A program made the translations under genes and the position numbers. The notes below the pieces were generated by a model. It made no database searches. It saw only the letters and a program-made list of their open reading frames with translations, and was not told the DNA's origin. Below, one piece after another: positions 21,344-30,459 of a stretch of 31,424 nt of DNA; within the stretch, counting starts at the first letter, position 1, and every line of letters starts with the position of its first letter. This stretch comes from Blattamonas nauphoetae (taxonomy: Eukaryota > Preaxostyla > Oxymonadida): NCBI GenBank assembly GCA_033064195.1, contig JARBJD010000584.1:1-31424 (forward strand), in the 5' to 3' direction.

Positions 21344-22204
21344 ATGAATCGACAAAAATACAATTCACAAATGATTGAGAAAATGATTGATCATAATCTT
21401 TCGACGATCAGTGAGAATGCAGGAGTCATTGACTCACTACAGAAGACCACAGAAGCACACAAGACAGCGATATCATCAATCCAAAAAGTAGTCAGCACAA
21501 ATGGATCGATCACGACACCAACAATTGGAGGATTGATTAATGTGAATGGAGCGAAGTGGAACATTTCAGAGGGATCACTTCCGAAGTATCCTGGAACATA
21601 TCCATCATCAACATTCTCGTCCGGCATTTCAATATCACAATCAATTTCAGAAACTTCAGGAATTCAGTTCAATGGTGATGGTATCATTATGTGGTCACCA
21701 TGTGACTCACCAGCTTTGTATTACTACGATGAGGACACAGGTTCAGGAGTGTTTTCAATATCACCAACAGGGAGTTTTTCTCAGCTGTCAGACAGAAGAG
21801 TAAAAAGAAATATTGAACCATACCCAGATGTTCTTGAACAATTGAATAAAGTGGAAATTGTGCAGTACCAATTCAACACATTCGACTCGAAGATCAACAA
21901 AGTGACAAAACAAATCGAGAACGAAACCAATGAAGAACACTTGAAGAACTGCAAAGAGAAATGTGAATGCTTGAAGAAGGAAAGTGAGAAGAAACACATT
22001 GGTGTGATTGCACAACAGATCCAAGAAATATTCCCTGAAGTCGTGAATGATTCCAATCCAGATTGTCTTCAAGTTGATTATGCAGAACTCTCTTGTTTCT
22101 GTCTGAAAGCCATTCAGGAATTGTGCTCAATTGTCGGACATCAACAGACACTCATCAATGAACTAATACAAAAATATAATTCACTGATCAATATTCCAAC
22201 ATGA
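21344..22204 (+). CDS. Fibre-like protein with S74 chaperone domain
   Basis: 286 residues. Residues 5-50 are helical and could form a trimeric coiled coil. Residues 60-145 are Ser/Thr/Gly-rich and beta-like. From about 147 to the end is an S74 (endosialidase-type intramolecular chaperone) domain: LSDRRVKRNI (S149, D150, R152, K154), HIGVIAQQIQEIFPEVV (218-234) and VDYAELSCFCLKAIQEL (244-260). In known proteins this domain helps a trimeric fibre fold and then cuts itself off at the Ser before the Asp. A host-attachment fibre of the virus-like particle is the natural reading. It points rightward, opposite to the capsid genes, and its end overlaps the next gene's end by a few bases. The frame is whole. 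Confidence 0.8.
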   Translation: MNRQKYNSQMIEKMIDHNLSTISENAGVIDSLQKTTEAHKTAISSIQKVVSTNGSITTPTIGGLINVNGAKWNISEGSLPKYPGTYPSSTFSSGISISQSISETSGIQFNGDGIIMWSPCDSPALYYYDEDTGSGVFSISPTGSFSQLSDRRVKRNIEPYPDVLEQLNKVEIVQYQFNTFDSKINKVTKQIENETNEEHLKNCKEKCECLKKESEKKHIGVIAQQIQEIFPEVVNDSNPDCLQVDYAELSCFCLKAIQELCSIVGHQQTLINELIQKYNSLINIPT

Positions 22205-22598
22205 GATCAACCAGAAATTCATAGTACTCCTTGCTTATTTTTCCATTGACTGTCTCGGTTGTTTCCATCTCGATAGATTCACCAGAACTGTCTTTGAACC
22301 AGATCTTCACAATTGATTGTCGAGTGCTTAATTCCTACTTCTTTCGCTTCGCAATCTGTTCGTTTCAGAAAGCAACAAATGAATCATTGTGTGCGTCAGT
22401 TTGAATCCAATCACCATGGATTGTAATGTGCTGAGGAATGTCTTTGGAGATGATTGTTGTTGAACCATCAATTTCTTCCCACACATGAATGAGTTTGCAG
22501 TCGAGGAAGTAGATGTATTTTTGTTTTCTGGAATTGGTAAAATCAGGAGGGAGTTGAGCAGTGTGAGAATTCTGAATTGAGAAGTATCGCTTCACCAT
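22188..22598 (-). pseudogene. Small unknown gene of the virus-like element
   Basis: A leftward gene starting at an ATG at 22598 behind the T-rich motif and TAAATG context. The first part gives YIYFLDCKLIHVWEEIDG and similar beta-rich peptide. Coding character goes on to about 22188, where it meets the end of the fibre gene tail to tail. It appears broken (about one break). Not recognised; a small structural or regulatory protein is possible. Confidence 0.45.
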
Positions 22599-22625
22599 TT
22601 ATGTTTTCTACAAAAATAAAATATC
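22599..22625 (-). promoter_or_regulatory. T-rich leader motif before 22598 gene
   Basis: On the minus strand ATATTTTATTTTTG is followed by TAGAAAACATAAATG. It is the same type of leader as at 27178, 27563 and 28190. Confidence 0.5.
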
Positions 22626-22638
22626 ATTTTTCATTCTT

Positions 22639-24934
22639 CTAATATCCTCTCTTCACTTCTTCATATACTTCTTGGAGTCGACGATCAATGACATATCGCA
22701 CTCGTGGTTGTCCATTCTCAATCCAGAACAACCAATATGTTGCTTGATGTAGTGCTAGAATTGGAGGAGGAGGTCCATCTTTGGTTGATGTGAAATATGG
22801 ATCAAGTTCTCCCTGATTGATTGGCGTTCCTCTGTAGACGATATTGACTGATTCTGCTGTCGAAATCCCTTCTTCACCACCAGCGATTTCACTTCGATCT
22901 GTTGGAACCATGAATGTGAAACATGTTGCATCCGTTACCGGTTTTGTTCTCTTGTAATTCTTTGCTTTGTAGTCAAAGACTCGAGTTGAACAAATTGAAT
23001 TCTCAAACTCTTCCGTTGCAGAACAACCAATGAAATCACCATTCACCATCATCATTTGATAGAACTCTGGTGATATTGTTGACATTGGGAAATTAGGAAA
23101 GTTGGATCCAAGCATTTCGAATTGACCAACATAGTGAGGATTTCTGAAGACTGTACATTCGTTTGGTCTTTCAGGGAATAAGCACATAAGATTCATGAGA
23201 TTGTTGAGTTTGATACTGATGTTTGATCTTACTCCCATGGCGTTCGCTTTTGTTTGGAATGATTGTGTGTCAATTCTTTCTGCTTTCATGACATACAGAG
23301 TCTTCGAATATGTGTTGAAGAGGGATTGTTTTGTTGCATCAGTGATTGTATATCCGAAACAAATTGTTGAGACTTTGTCCACCGAAGAGGATTGAACAGT
23401 GCAAGTGAATGAAATGGCTCCAACCTCAGCAACTGTGCTGGCAGGTGGAGCATAGCTCTTTTTATTGTAAGCTTTCAGTACTGGATTTCCAATCTGTGTA
23501 AATTCCTGTGTTACTGGAGAAAAGTCCCCATCAGACATCAAGAGCATGTTGGTTTGATCCGACATACTTGTCAAGTCTTTATCTGGAAACAATTCACGGC
23601 AACCTTGGGAAGATTTTCGAATGACAGTTGAATGTTGAATTGGACAATACACAAGTGAATCAGTTGTCAAGTGAAATCTTAAACGTAAATTACCAAAGAT
23701 TGAATTGGGATATTGATCAAATGTACTCAGTGGAAGTAGATTCACAAATGGAATAACCAAAGGAATGGTTTTTGTGAGCTTATTTGTGGATTTATTGACG
23801 GGAACATAGTAGAATCCACACACACTCTGATCCATTCTCTGAACATTTTCCCAAAGACTGTAGCAGTGTTTCATATTGTTTTTCTCTTCGTACGACTTGA
23901 ATGTGTGATACAGAAATGATTCGTGAACATGATTATTCTGAAGTGAATTGTCAATAATGTTTCCATGACTGTCAACGAGTCTCATGTCTCGAATTGCATC
24001 TGATGATGATTTGTATCCGACGAATATTCCGGATAGTCCGACGTACTCTCCAGTTTCACTACTCGTATATGAATATGGAACAGTAACGGTGAGATCAATT
24101 CGCAAATGACTCTTCATAAACTCATAGTGGCGTCACCAATCGGTGTCCTGTCACCAATCGGTGCTTTTTTCTTGAAAAATCACAATTGGTCAAACTAAGA
24201 AAAAAATAAAATTTTAGAATTATATTCCCATGCGATCCCGAGAAAACCTCAAAATACTTTATATGGTAGGGTACCGTATATTTTTGTGACTGTTTCACTT
24301 TTTATCTTTCATTTCTCCACAACCAGACATCCGTTTGAGACCGAAGAAAAAGCATTTTTTTCGTAAAGATATCGATAAAAGACGATCAAAAAAAATAATT
24401 TTTTTTTCCCATGAAATTTTTCTGGGCGAAAAACAGCCTTTTTTCATATCTTCCCAGATACCCACAATTTTTTGTCCAAATTTTTCCAAAAGTTTCATTT
24501 CACCAAAAAAACGTTCCTGTGGAAAATTTCATCAAAATCGGTTCACGGGATGTGAAGATATGACGAGAACACACGAAAAAAGTGGTTGAAAAGATGTATT
24601 TTGAGGTTTTCTCGGGATCGCATGGGAATATAATTCTAAAATTTTATTTTTTTCTTAGTTTGACCAATTGTGATTTTTCAAGAAAAAAGCACCGATTGGT
24701 GACAGGACACCGATTGGTGACGCCACTATCAGTAACATCATGACCGTCATAGCACAATGGAACTTCAATCTCATCTCCAATTCTGCATGGCATGGGAGGA
24801 TTTGTTGGATGCACTTCTTGGATGGAATGCACATGAGGTTCTGAATCCCACTGTTTCGGCAGATATGATTGCACTTCAATTTGCTCAATTAATGTCGATG
24901 TTGGTTTTGATTGATTTGCTCTGATACTTCTCAT
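22639..24934 (-). pseudogene. Second capsid-like gene, interrupted by a MITE
   Basis: A leftward gene with an ATG at 24934 behind a T-rich leader (TTTTTCTATAAATG). The MITE at 24127-24726 lies inside it and separates a short first part from a long second part of about 490 codons. The second part is a paralogue of the capsid-like protein at 24988-26850; shared landmarks include SIFGNLRLRFH/CLFGDLKLSVY, VYCPIQ/VCCPVN, and near the end GELDPYF/GNLDTYY, PPPILA/PPAPILA and NGQPRVRY/NGEPRVEY. A double jelly-roll major capsid fold is inferred from position and length, not proven. Whether this copy was a second major capsid protein or a specialised vertex protein is open. Confidence 0.7.
24127..24726. 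mobile_element. 600-base MITE with 131-base inverted ends
   Basis: Perfect inverted ends 24127-24257 and 24596-24726, starting GTGGCGTCACCAATCGGTG, with TA on both sides (24125-24126 and 24727-24728) as the target duplication. Each end holds TCACCAATCGGTG twice, five bases apart, a likely transposase binding pair. No gene inside. The core contains CTCCACAACCAGACAT (24315-24330) and an AAATTTCATCAAAATCGG phrase shared with the elements at 16.3-18.1 kb. Perfect ends say the insertion is recent relative to the virus-like element it sits in. Confidence 0.9.
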
Positions 24935-24987
24935 TTATAGAAAAATACAAAAAAACAATATCATTATTTTCTTTTACTGTTTTGTCT

Positions 24988-26850
24988 CTATATGATTCCG
25001 AAATCTTTGTGTATCGCCTTCAGTGTGTGATTAGGATAGTATTCGACTCTTGGTTCGCCATTGCTGTATCGTAATACCCACCATGTGGTTGCAGTGGTTG
25101 CTAATATTGGTGCTGGAGGATGTGTAAATGTTGTCATATCACCACCACTTTGACTTGGGTCGTACACATTGTAGTATGTGTCAAGATTCCCTTGATATAT
25201 TGGTTGAGATCTCAAAGTGACTGGAACATTCTGACCTCTGGAACTGATAGAATCATTACAGTTTGTTGGACATCCACTTCTTTGAGTTGAGAAGCATAGA
25301 AGGAAGTCAGTGTTGTCATGAATCGGTCGCACTCTTGTCATTGTTTCACGAGGATATGTTCCGTCACCGGAGAGTTTCTCTCCAACAAGAGAATCCGTCA
25401 GTGAACGCTCCAAATCATCTGGAACAGTGAGGTATGAATCAAGGTTTAGAGTCGACAATGCGAACTGGTAGAAACGAGCTCCAATAGTTGTTGTGGGTTG
25501 TTCTGGATAGTATTTATTGAGTAGGTTCACTTGGATATTCTTCTGCATTGGATTGTGGAAACAAGTGACTTCATTATCGTAGTGACGGAAGAGAAGCATG
25601 ATATCCTTGGCATTAACGAGAACCATTTGCTGAGTACAATCAATTCCTGTTTCCGTTGGTGTCTTCTGAAATGGATAAAATGAGATCTTCTCTACTGGAA
25701 TTGTTCCTGGACGATTTGTGTACATCTGTTTGAGATTCTCTTTCGTATTATCTTTAATATTGCATCCAGAACTCATGCAGTACACATCATCAATTTGATA
25801 ATCAAGAATGTTCAATGATGTATATTGATCCACGTATTCCGGTTCTTTATTCACGACATTGGATCCACTTGAATAGAGGTCTTTTGCAACCGATGGTTGG
25901 AGAAATGATTGACCAATTTGAACGAAATTCTTTGTGCATGAGGCTACGAGATTATTCATAAAAACGGGACGATGTTGAATACAATTTTGAATTATTGCTT
26001 GAACAGTCGGTGCTGCTGCCGTTCCAATTACGATTGATGATAGTGTATTTTTCAATGTCAGTTCAGGATTCACAGGGCAGCAGACAAAAGCATCCTCATT
26101 GATGTACACACTCAATTTCAGATCACCGAATAGACATCTTGGATAGTCAGTCATACCTGAGAAAATGAGAAGATCTTCAAGATTGATTGACACACGGATT
26201 GGCACATCAATACTGTCACATAAAGTACTAGTTACTTTTGTTCCTGTGAAGTCTGATATTGGAATATAAACACCAGCAACAGATTCATCATGATTCCAAG
26301 CATTTTGCCATGGTGTGTGCGAGTGTTTCCGGTTCTCCAATTGACTCTTCGGTTTGATCATATTGTAGATGTGAGACTCCATTGATACGTCATTGGTTGT
26401 TGTACTGATGATTCTCTGATTATTGTGAAGAACTGTAAGATTCCGAAAGATGGATGCTGAATGCTTGAGTCCAACGAACATGAATATTCTCTGATTCATC
26501 AAAGATCCAATATTTCCTGTTTCCCATTGCCAATTGTTGAATTTCAATGTTGCAGTCATTGTGAATGTAATGAAGGAATCATCGATTTGACAAATGTCCT
26601 GATTACCAGTCAATGGAATGATTATTTCATGTCCTTTGTAGAAGCGTGAATTCTCAGATGGTTTCAATTCTTGAATAGAAGTACTGTGCGCTCCATCATT
26701 CAGAAGGTAATTGATGTGGTGTTCAGACATGAGTTGCTGTTGTATTTGACCCATGTCAACTCGGGTATATTTTAAATTTCCTGTTGTATTTCCAGTCAAT
26801 GATGATGCTCCGGTTCTTTTATTTGTCAGATGTGTTATATGCGAGTTCAT
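24988..26850 (-). CDS. Major capsid-like protein
   Basis: 620 residues. I choose the ATG at 26850 (MNSHITHLTNKRTG); the frame extends six codons upstream but without an ATG. The leader is T-rich (TTTTTTTTTGTTAAAATG). Length fits Polinton double jelly-roll capsid proteins (about 500-700). It is rich in beta-prone, Asn/Thr segments, with a first half (GHEIIIPLTGN ... CQIDDSFITFTM) and a second half ending in PILATTATTWWVLRYSNGEPRVEYY. The paralogue next door shares these landmarks. Capsid identity comes from size, paralogy, and position next to small virion-type proteins and a packaging ATPase; no structure search was possible. The frame looks whole. Confidence 0.65.
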   Translation of the reverse strand: MNSHITHLTNKRTGASSLTGNTTGNLKYTRVDMGQIQQQLMSEHHINYLLNDGAHSTSIQELKPSENSRFYKGHEIIIPLTGNQDICQIDDSFITFTMTATLKFNNWQWETGNIGSLMNQRIFMFVGLKHSASIFRNLTVLHNNQRIISTTTNDVSMESHIYNMIKPKSQLENRKHSHTPWQNAWNHDESVAGVYIPISDFTGTKVTSTLCDSIDVPIRVSINLEDLLIFSGMTDYPRCLFGDLKLSVYINEDAFVCCPVNPELTLKNTLSSIVIGTAAAPTVQAIIQNCIQHRPVFMNNLVASCTKNFVQIGQSFLQPSVAKDLYSSGSNVVNKEPEYVDQYTSLNILDYQIDDVYCMSSGCNIKDNTKENLKQMYTNRPGTIPVEKISFYPFQKTPTETGIDCTQQMVLVNAKDIMLLFRHYDNEVTCFHNPMQKNIQVNLLNKYYPEQPTTTIGARFYQFALSTLNLDSYLTVPDDLERSLTDSLVGEKLSGDGTYPRETMTRVRPIHDNTDFLLCFSTQRSGCPTNCNDSISSRGQNVPVTLRSQPIYQGNLDTYYNVYDPSQSGGDMTTFTHPPAPILATTATTWWVLRYSNGEPRVEYYPNHTLKAIHKDFGII

Positions 26851-26874
26851 TTTAACAAAAAAAAACAATATTGC

Positions 26875-27177
26875 TTATTTCTTTTTCAGTTTCTTCTTCT
26901 TTGGTTTCGGTTTCAGCTTTTCTTCCAGTCTCAGTATTTCTCCTCTGAGTTTGTTCGCAACTGCTGTGTTTCCTTCATTCATTGCTTGCTCATACTGAGC
27001 CATCTTTTCTGCATGGATTTGTTGATCCGATTTCACATCTGGTATCATTTCAACACCTGTCTGTGCTACCTTCGAAATCAATGGTCCAACGAAGGGAATG
27101 AGATTCAGAAATGGAGCTCCAACTCTGAGTATGTTTTTGCCAACTGCTGCAAATTTTGATAACCAACCTGGTGCCAT
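26875..27177 (-). CDS. Small amphipathic protein, protein VI/X-like
   Basis: 100 residues. Residues 4-50 make an amphipathic, hydrophobic segment (WLSKFAAVGKNILRVGAPFL, then IPFVGPLISK), residues 50-85 a charged helix, and the C-terminus is a run of lysines. This shape resembles adenovirus proteins VI and X and their counterparts in Polintons and adintoviruses, which sit inside the capsid and disrupt membranes or bind DNA. The start at 27177 lies in TACATAAATGG right after TATTTTATTTT, identical in form to the next gene's leader. Confidence 0.55.
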   Translation of the reverse strand: MAPGWLSKFAAVGKNILRVGAPFLNLIPFVGPLISKVAQTGVEMIPDVKSDQQIHAEKMAQYEQAMNEGNTAVANKLRGEILRLEEKLKPKPKKKKLKKK

Positions 27178-27200
27178 TTATGTAAAAATAAAATACTGGA
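27178..27200 (-). promoter_or_regulatory. T-rich leader motif before 27177 gene
   Basis: TATTTTATTTTTACATAAATG on the minus strand reaches into the start codon. It is shared almost exactly with the gene at 27562, so it is probably a promoter or initiator element of late genes. Confidence 0.6.
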
Positions 27201-27211
27201 TTTACATTTCT

Positions 27212-27562
27212 TTAAAGACCTTTGAATTGAATCTTGGCATTTGACGATTGAGGTATGTCATCCTTGGAATAGCGTGCATTTCGTGGTGGTTCATAATCTC
27301 TCACCCTGTGAGGGTTCGAAGCCTCTGGCGAGATAATCATCTGAGGTTGTTGTGGTGCTCGATTGATTGCTTTGTTTTGCTGGTACACATCCATCATTCC
27401 TCCTAATCCACTGAGTATTCCTCCAGCTGTTTGTCCAAATTTACTGTTTGTCTGTGAGAGCAAGCCACCTCCAACCTGAAGCAGTGATGGAGCAAGCGGT
27501 TTGATGAATTGAAAGAATTGTTTGCCAATATTTTTGAGTTTGTTGAAACTTCCTGTTGCCAT
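27212..27562 (-). CDS. Small Gly-rich amphipathic protein, protein VI-like
   Basis: 116 residues. N-terminal amphipathic helix (FNKLKNIGKQFFQFIKPLAPSL), then a Gly-rich segment (VGGGLLSQ ... GGILSGLGG), then a polar, Pro/Arg-containing tail. This is the usual outline of a membrane-active capsid-interior protein in adenovirus-like lineages. The leader TTTTTTATTTTTACATAAATG is nearly the same as that of the gene at 27177, which suggests joint late expression. Assignment is by shape and place only. Confidence 0.55.
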   Translation of the reverse strand: MATGSFNKLKNIGKQFFQFIKPLAPSLLQVGGGLLSQTNSKFGQTAGGILSGLGGMMDVYQQNKAINRAPQQPQMIISPEASNPHRVRDYEPPRNARYSKDDIPQSSNAKIQFKGL

Positions 27563-27585
27563 TTATGTAAAAATAAAAAATTCAA
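27563..27585 (-). promoter_or_regulatory. T-rich leader motif before 27562 gene
   Basis: ATTTTTTATTTTTACATAA directly before the ATG on the minus strand. Other starts with a weaker form are 20554, 21344, 24934, 26850 and 29180. Confidence 0.6.
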
Positions 27586-27597
27586 TTCATTCTTATT

Positions 27598-28185
27598 TTA
27601 TCTCGGTATTGCTTTAGTCAGCGATATTCCATAATTGAGAATGGTGTTGTATGCTTCATTGTAGGCGATGCTCATATCTTTTCCACCAACAAGGATCTTG
27701 AATATTGTTCGAAAGATTGGGAGTTTATTCAGACATAGGCACTTGTCAGACAGGTCATCCAATTCAATCACCACATCATTGATTCCAGTGAGTGTCGCAA
27801 TCAGTGCACATAAATCACTTTGGTTTGTGATCAGTTTCTTTGATGGTTCAATGAGATTATTCAGTAGTTTCTTTTCACAAGCGAATGCATTTTTGTACAC
27901 TAACAGTAGTTGGTCCTTGAATGCTGAAATGTTAGACGTGTATTCCCGCAGTGGTATTGAACGACTTTGGATTGGTGCTGATGGATAGATCTCTAGTGGT
28001 GGTGGATCATATGTCCCTTGAACATTGTCTAGTTCGACATTGACACCTTGATCATTACGATCTTCCAGCTTTGATCTTCCAGAAGTTGATCCTTTATTGT
28101 CGATGATGACATTGTTGGTGATTGACGTTGGAACGGAAGAAGAACTTGTGTGTTTCGTAAAATTGACAACTTAGAATTGGCTGCA
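27598..28185 (-). pseudogene. Unknown gene of the virus-like element
   Basis: A leftward gene of about 190 codons. The left part of the region encodes a mostly helical stretch (KKLLNNLIEPSKKLITNQ, then LPIFRTIFKILVGG); the right part is Pro/Ser-rich (TYDPPPLEIYPSAP). A T-rich leader lies just right of it at about 28190-28212. It appears broken (about one break). Position between virion-type genes suggests a minor structural protein; nothing recognisable. Confidence 0.4.
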
Positions 28186-28226
28186 TCACTTTCTATAAAA
28201 ATAAAAAATTGATATTTATGTTTTCG

Positions 28227-29180
28227 TTAACCATTTTCTCCCATTTCTTTCTCCAAATAAGCGATTCGAGAATATTCAGACATATATCCTGTTTGGAATT
28301 GACCCACATCTCTTGTTCGATATGCTTCAGATGTCAGTTGATTCAAAAGTGTTGAGATGTTTGCTGAATAACGACCAAGGAAAGTTTGCAAATCTTCTGT
28401 GCTTGTGATGATTTCGAGAAACTGTGGATGAATTTGTTCCTTAAACGCTTTTCTTGCTTTCGTTCTCTGATGATCTGGATTTGAACTGATGAAACCTTCA
28501 ACATAGTCTTCAAGCTATTGATCCCACATCTTTGATGCAATCTTGGATTGAATGGAATTGAAAACCATATTGTCCAACACATTTTTGCTGATACCTGCTG
28601 GTTGATCTCGACTTGCACGATACACCTTCAAAGTATTATTCATGAATTCACCAACAGCTTTCTTCATTATTGCATATGGTTGTTGTGATCGTTGTGCTTG
28701 CATTTCTTGGTAGTTGAATTCACGATAGTTTCCAGGCAAAGCATATTCTCCAGTCTTGAGGAAGTTGTTGTGTGCAGCTTTGATTCTTCTTCCATGATCT
28801 TGACGAAACGATGAATATGGAGTTTGTCTTCGCATATCTGGTGTTGGATTCATTGAATAGTATGTCTCGACGACAGGTCGACTGTTGTATGATGCAAGCA
28901 TGAAACCATTCGCTGCAACCAGATCTCCATTGTCTTTATCGTAGACCATCACATCTGGAACTTTTCCATGTTTCTCCATTTCCACTCTCCAGTTTTGTCC
29001 AGTCCTTTCAATGTATTCTAACGCTGATGGAACACTGCTGAGTGCAGAATTGAATTTGGTGCGAATGTCATCATCAGCATAGATTCTTTTCATTCCATCC
29101 ATTGTCCCCGGATCATATCTCAGTTTCGGTTTCTTCGCTGGTGCCTTTCTCTTTGCGGGAATGTATTGTATCTTCGACAT
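28227..29180 (-). pseudogene. Unknown virion-type gene with basic N-terminus
   Basis: I choose the ATG at 29180 (MSKIQYIPAKRK). The N-terminus is strongly basic (PAKRKAPAKKPKLRYDPG), followed by mixed helix and strand (ALEYIERTGQNWRVEMEKHG, VMVYDKDNGDLVAANGF) and Gln/Tyr/Arg-rich sequence. Leftward coding character continues to about 28227. It appears broken (about one break). It shares its upstream region with the oppositely pointing ATPase. The basic head could bind DNA or act as a nuclear signal. Family unknown. Confidence 0.45.
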
Positions 29181-29239
29181 TGTGTTTTCATACAAAATAA
29201 AAAATCCAAAACTATATTTTAATTAGAGAGAAATCATAA
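29181..29239. promoter_or_regulatory. Divergent promoter region
   Basis: 59 bases between two oppositely directed genes. The minus-strand side has ATTTTTTATTTTGTAT; the plus-strand side has CTATATTTTAATTAG before the ATPase start. The two genes may be controlled together. Confidence 0.5.
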
Positions 29240-30085
29240 ATGAAAAGATCTTCAACATCTCTTACAGCATACGTGAATGCAAAATTGAGTGAAGCATCTA
29301 GTAGGAATGTTTCTCATGAAGTTCAATCACAGATTCATCCAGACCTACATTTCAATCGCAACAGTGTTAATGTACTTGTTGGAAACAGAGGAAGTGGCAA
29401 AACATTCAATGCTCTTCGAGAGGTTGCCAAGCTCCAAAATGTTCAGGTTAGGAATGAACTCTTTCACTTGTTCGTCTTCGTCATTGATAAGAACATTGAT
29501 CCAACATTCGATAAGTTCAAACCAATATTGAACGTTCCTTATGTGAAGGTCAAGTATGATGAAGCACTACCGTTTCTATTGGAATTGTCTCAATCAAAAG
29601 CTGCCTATGAAGAGATCATTGACAACCAGTGGCAAGATAGAATTACTGACGAATGCAGGGAGGATCTCTTTGATGCACTATACATCGAGGACTTCTCAGT
29701 CAAGAATCTCCAAACAATTATCCTCCTCGATGATTGTCGCAGAATCCTAGGTGAACGAAGGACATCCAAAACTAGAATGACAATGATGGACTTGTTACTG
29801 GAGAATCGACAACCAAAGTTCACATTCTTTCTGACGATGCATGAGCTCTTCAGTTTGTCAACAGACATGAAGTCAAACATTGATTCAATGTGGATCTTTG
29901 GAGGATTCAACAAAGAACGAATCAGTAGAGTCTATCCTCAGTTGAACTCACCAATTGATATTCGACACTTCTGGAATGTCTACCAACGAAAACAAAAGTG
30001 TGAAGCAATTATTCTTCGATACAATACTGATGGAGTTGCTCTGACTGAGATCAACAAAGAAGGTTTAAACCGAACTGTCCGTTAA
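29240..30085 (+). CDS. A32/FtsK-type genome packaging ATPase
   Basis: 281 residues. Walker A is GNRGSGKT (residues 48-55) after strand NSVNVLV; Walker B is IILLDD (160-165) followed by CRRILGERR. Further on, FTFFLTMHELFSLS holds the sensor-like strand. Length and motif spacing fit the A32-like packaging ATPases of Polintons, virophages and large DNA viruses, which pump DNA into capsids. It starts 60 bases from the oppositely directed gene at 29180 and its last 21 bases overlap the end of the gene at 30065-30424. Frame whole. Confidence 0.85.
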   Translation: MKRSSTSLTAYVNAKLSEASSRNVSHEVQSQIHPDLHFNRNSVNVLVGNRGSGKTFNALREVAKLQNVQVRNELFHLFVFVIDKNIDPTFDKFKPILNVPYVKVKYDEALPFLLELSQSKAAYEEIIDNQWQDRITDECREDLFDALYIEDFSVKNLQTIILLDDCRRILGERRTSKTRMTMMDLLLENRQPKFTFFLTMHELFSLSTDMKSNIDSMWIFGGFNKERISRVYPQLNSPIDIRHFWNVYQRKQKCEAIILRYNTDGVALTEINKEGLNRTVR

Positions 30086-30424
30086 CTCTTGGATAAGGTT
30101 GTTGATGGTCTCGTCAAGACTTCGAAGCCTCATGCTGAGGGTATCTGTGAGCGTTCGAATTGATTCTTCAATGTCTGACAACCTTTGATCAATCGAGAGT
30201 GAGTTGGAGTCACCGTTGTTCTCAGTACTTGCTTTTCTCAGTGCTATCTCACCTCTTTTTTTTGTGATTCTGTATCCATCAATTCTGATCAACCTGTTCA
30301 GTTTCTGTGTTGTGTATTTATTCAGTTCTTCTCTGTTCTTTTCCAAATGTCTCTGAAAGTCATAGATGTTTTCAAAACATTTCTGTTCAGGATCAAACGG
30401 TTCTAAAATCTTTAGAGATGACAT
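30065..30424 (-). CDS. Small coiled-coil protein
   Basis: 119 residues. N-terminal half is charged (CFENIYDFQRHLEKNREELN); the C-terminal 45 residues form clear heptads (SIDQRLSDIEESIRTLTDTL ... LRSLDETINNLIQELTD), so it probably makes a coiled-coil oligomer. It ends inside the end of the ATPase gene and its start lies about 35 bases from the end of the integrase region. No family recognised. Frame looks whole. Confidence 0.55.
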   Translation of the reverse strand: MSSLKILEPFDPEQKCFENIYDFQRHLEKNREELNKYTTQKLNRLIRIDGYRITKKRGEIALRKASTENNGDSNSLSIDQRLSDIEESIRTLTDTLSMRLRSLDETINNLIQELTDSSV

Positions 30425-30459
30425 TTCAATGGAATAACAATATTCGAAACAGTTTTGAT

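Noticed and set aside
24335-24589. A coding frame within the MITE
   Set aside because: The frame is AT-run driven and only partly shared with the relative at 16-18 kb. The element has the size and ends of a non-coding MITE.
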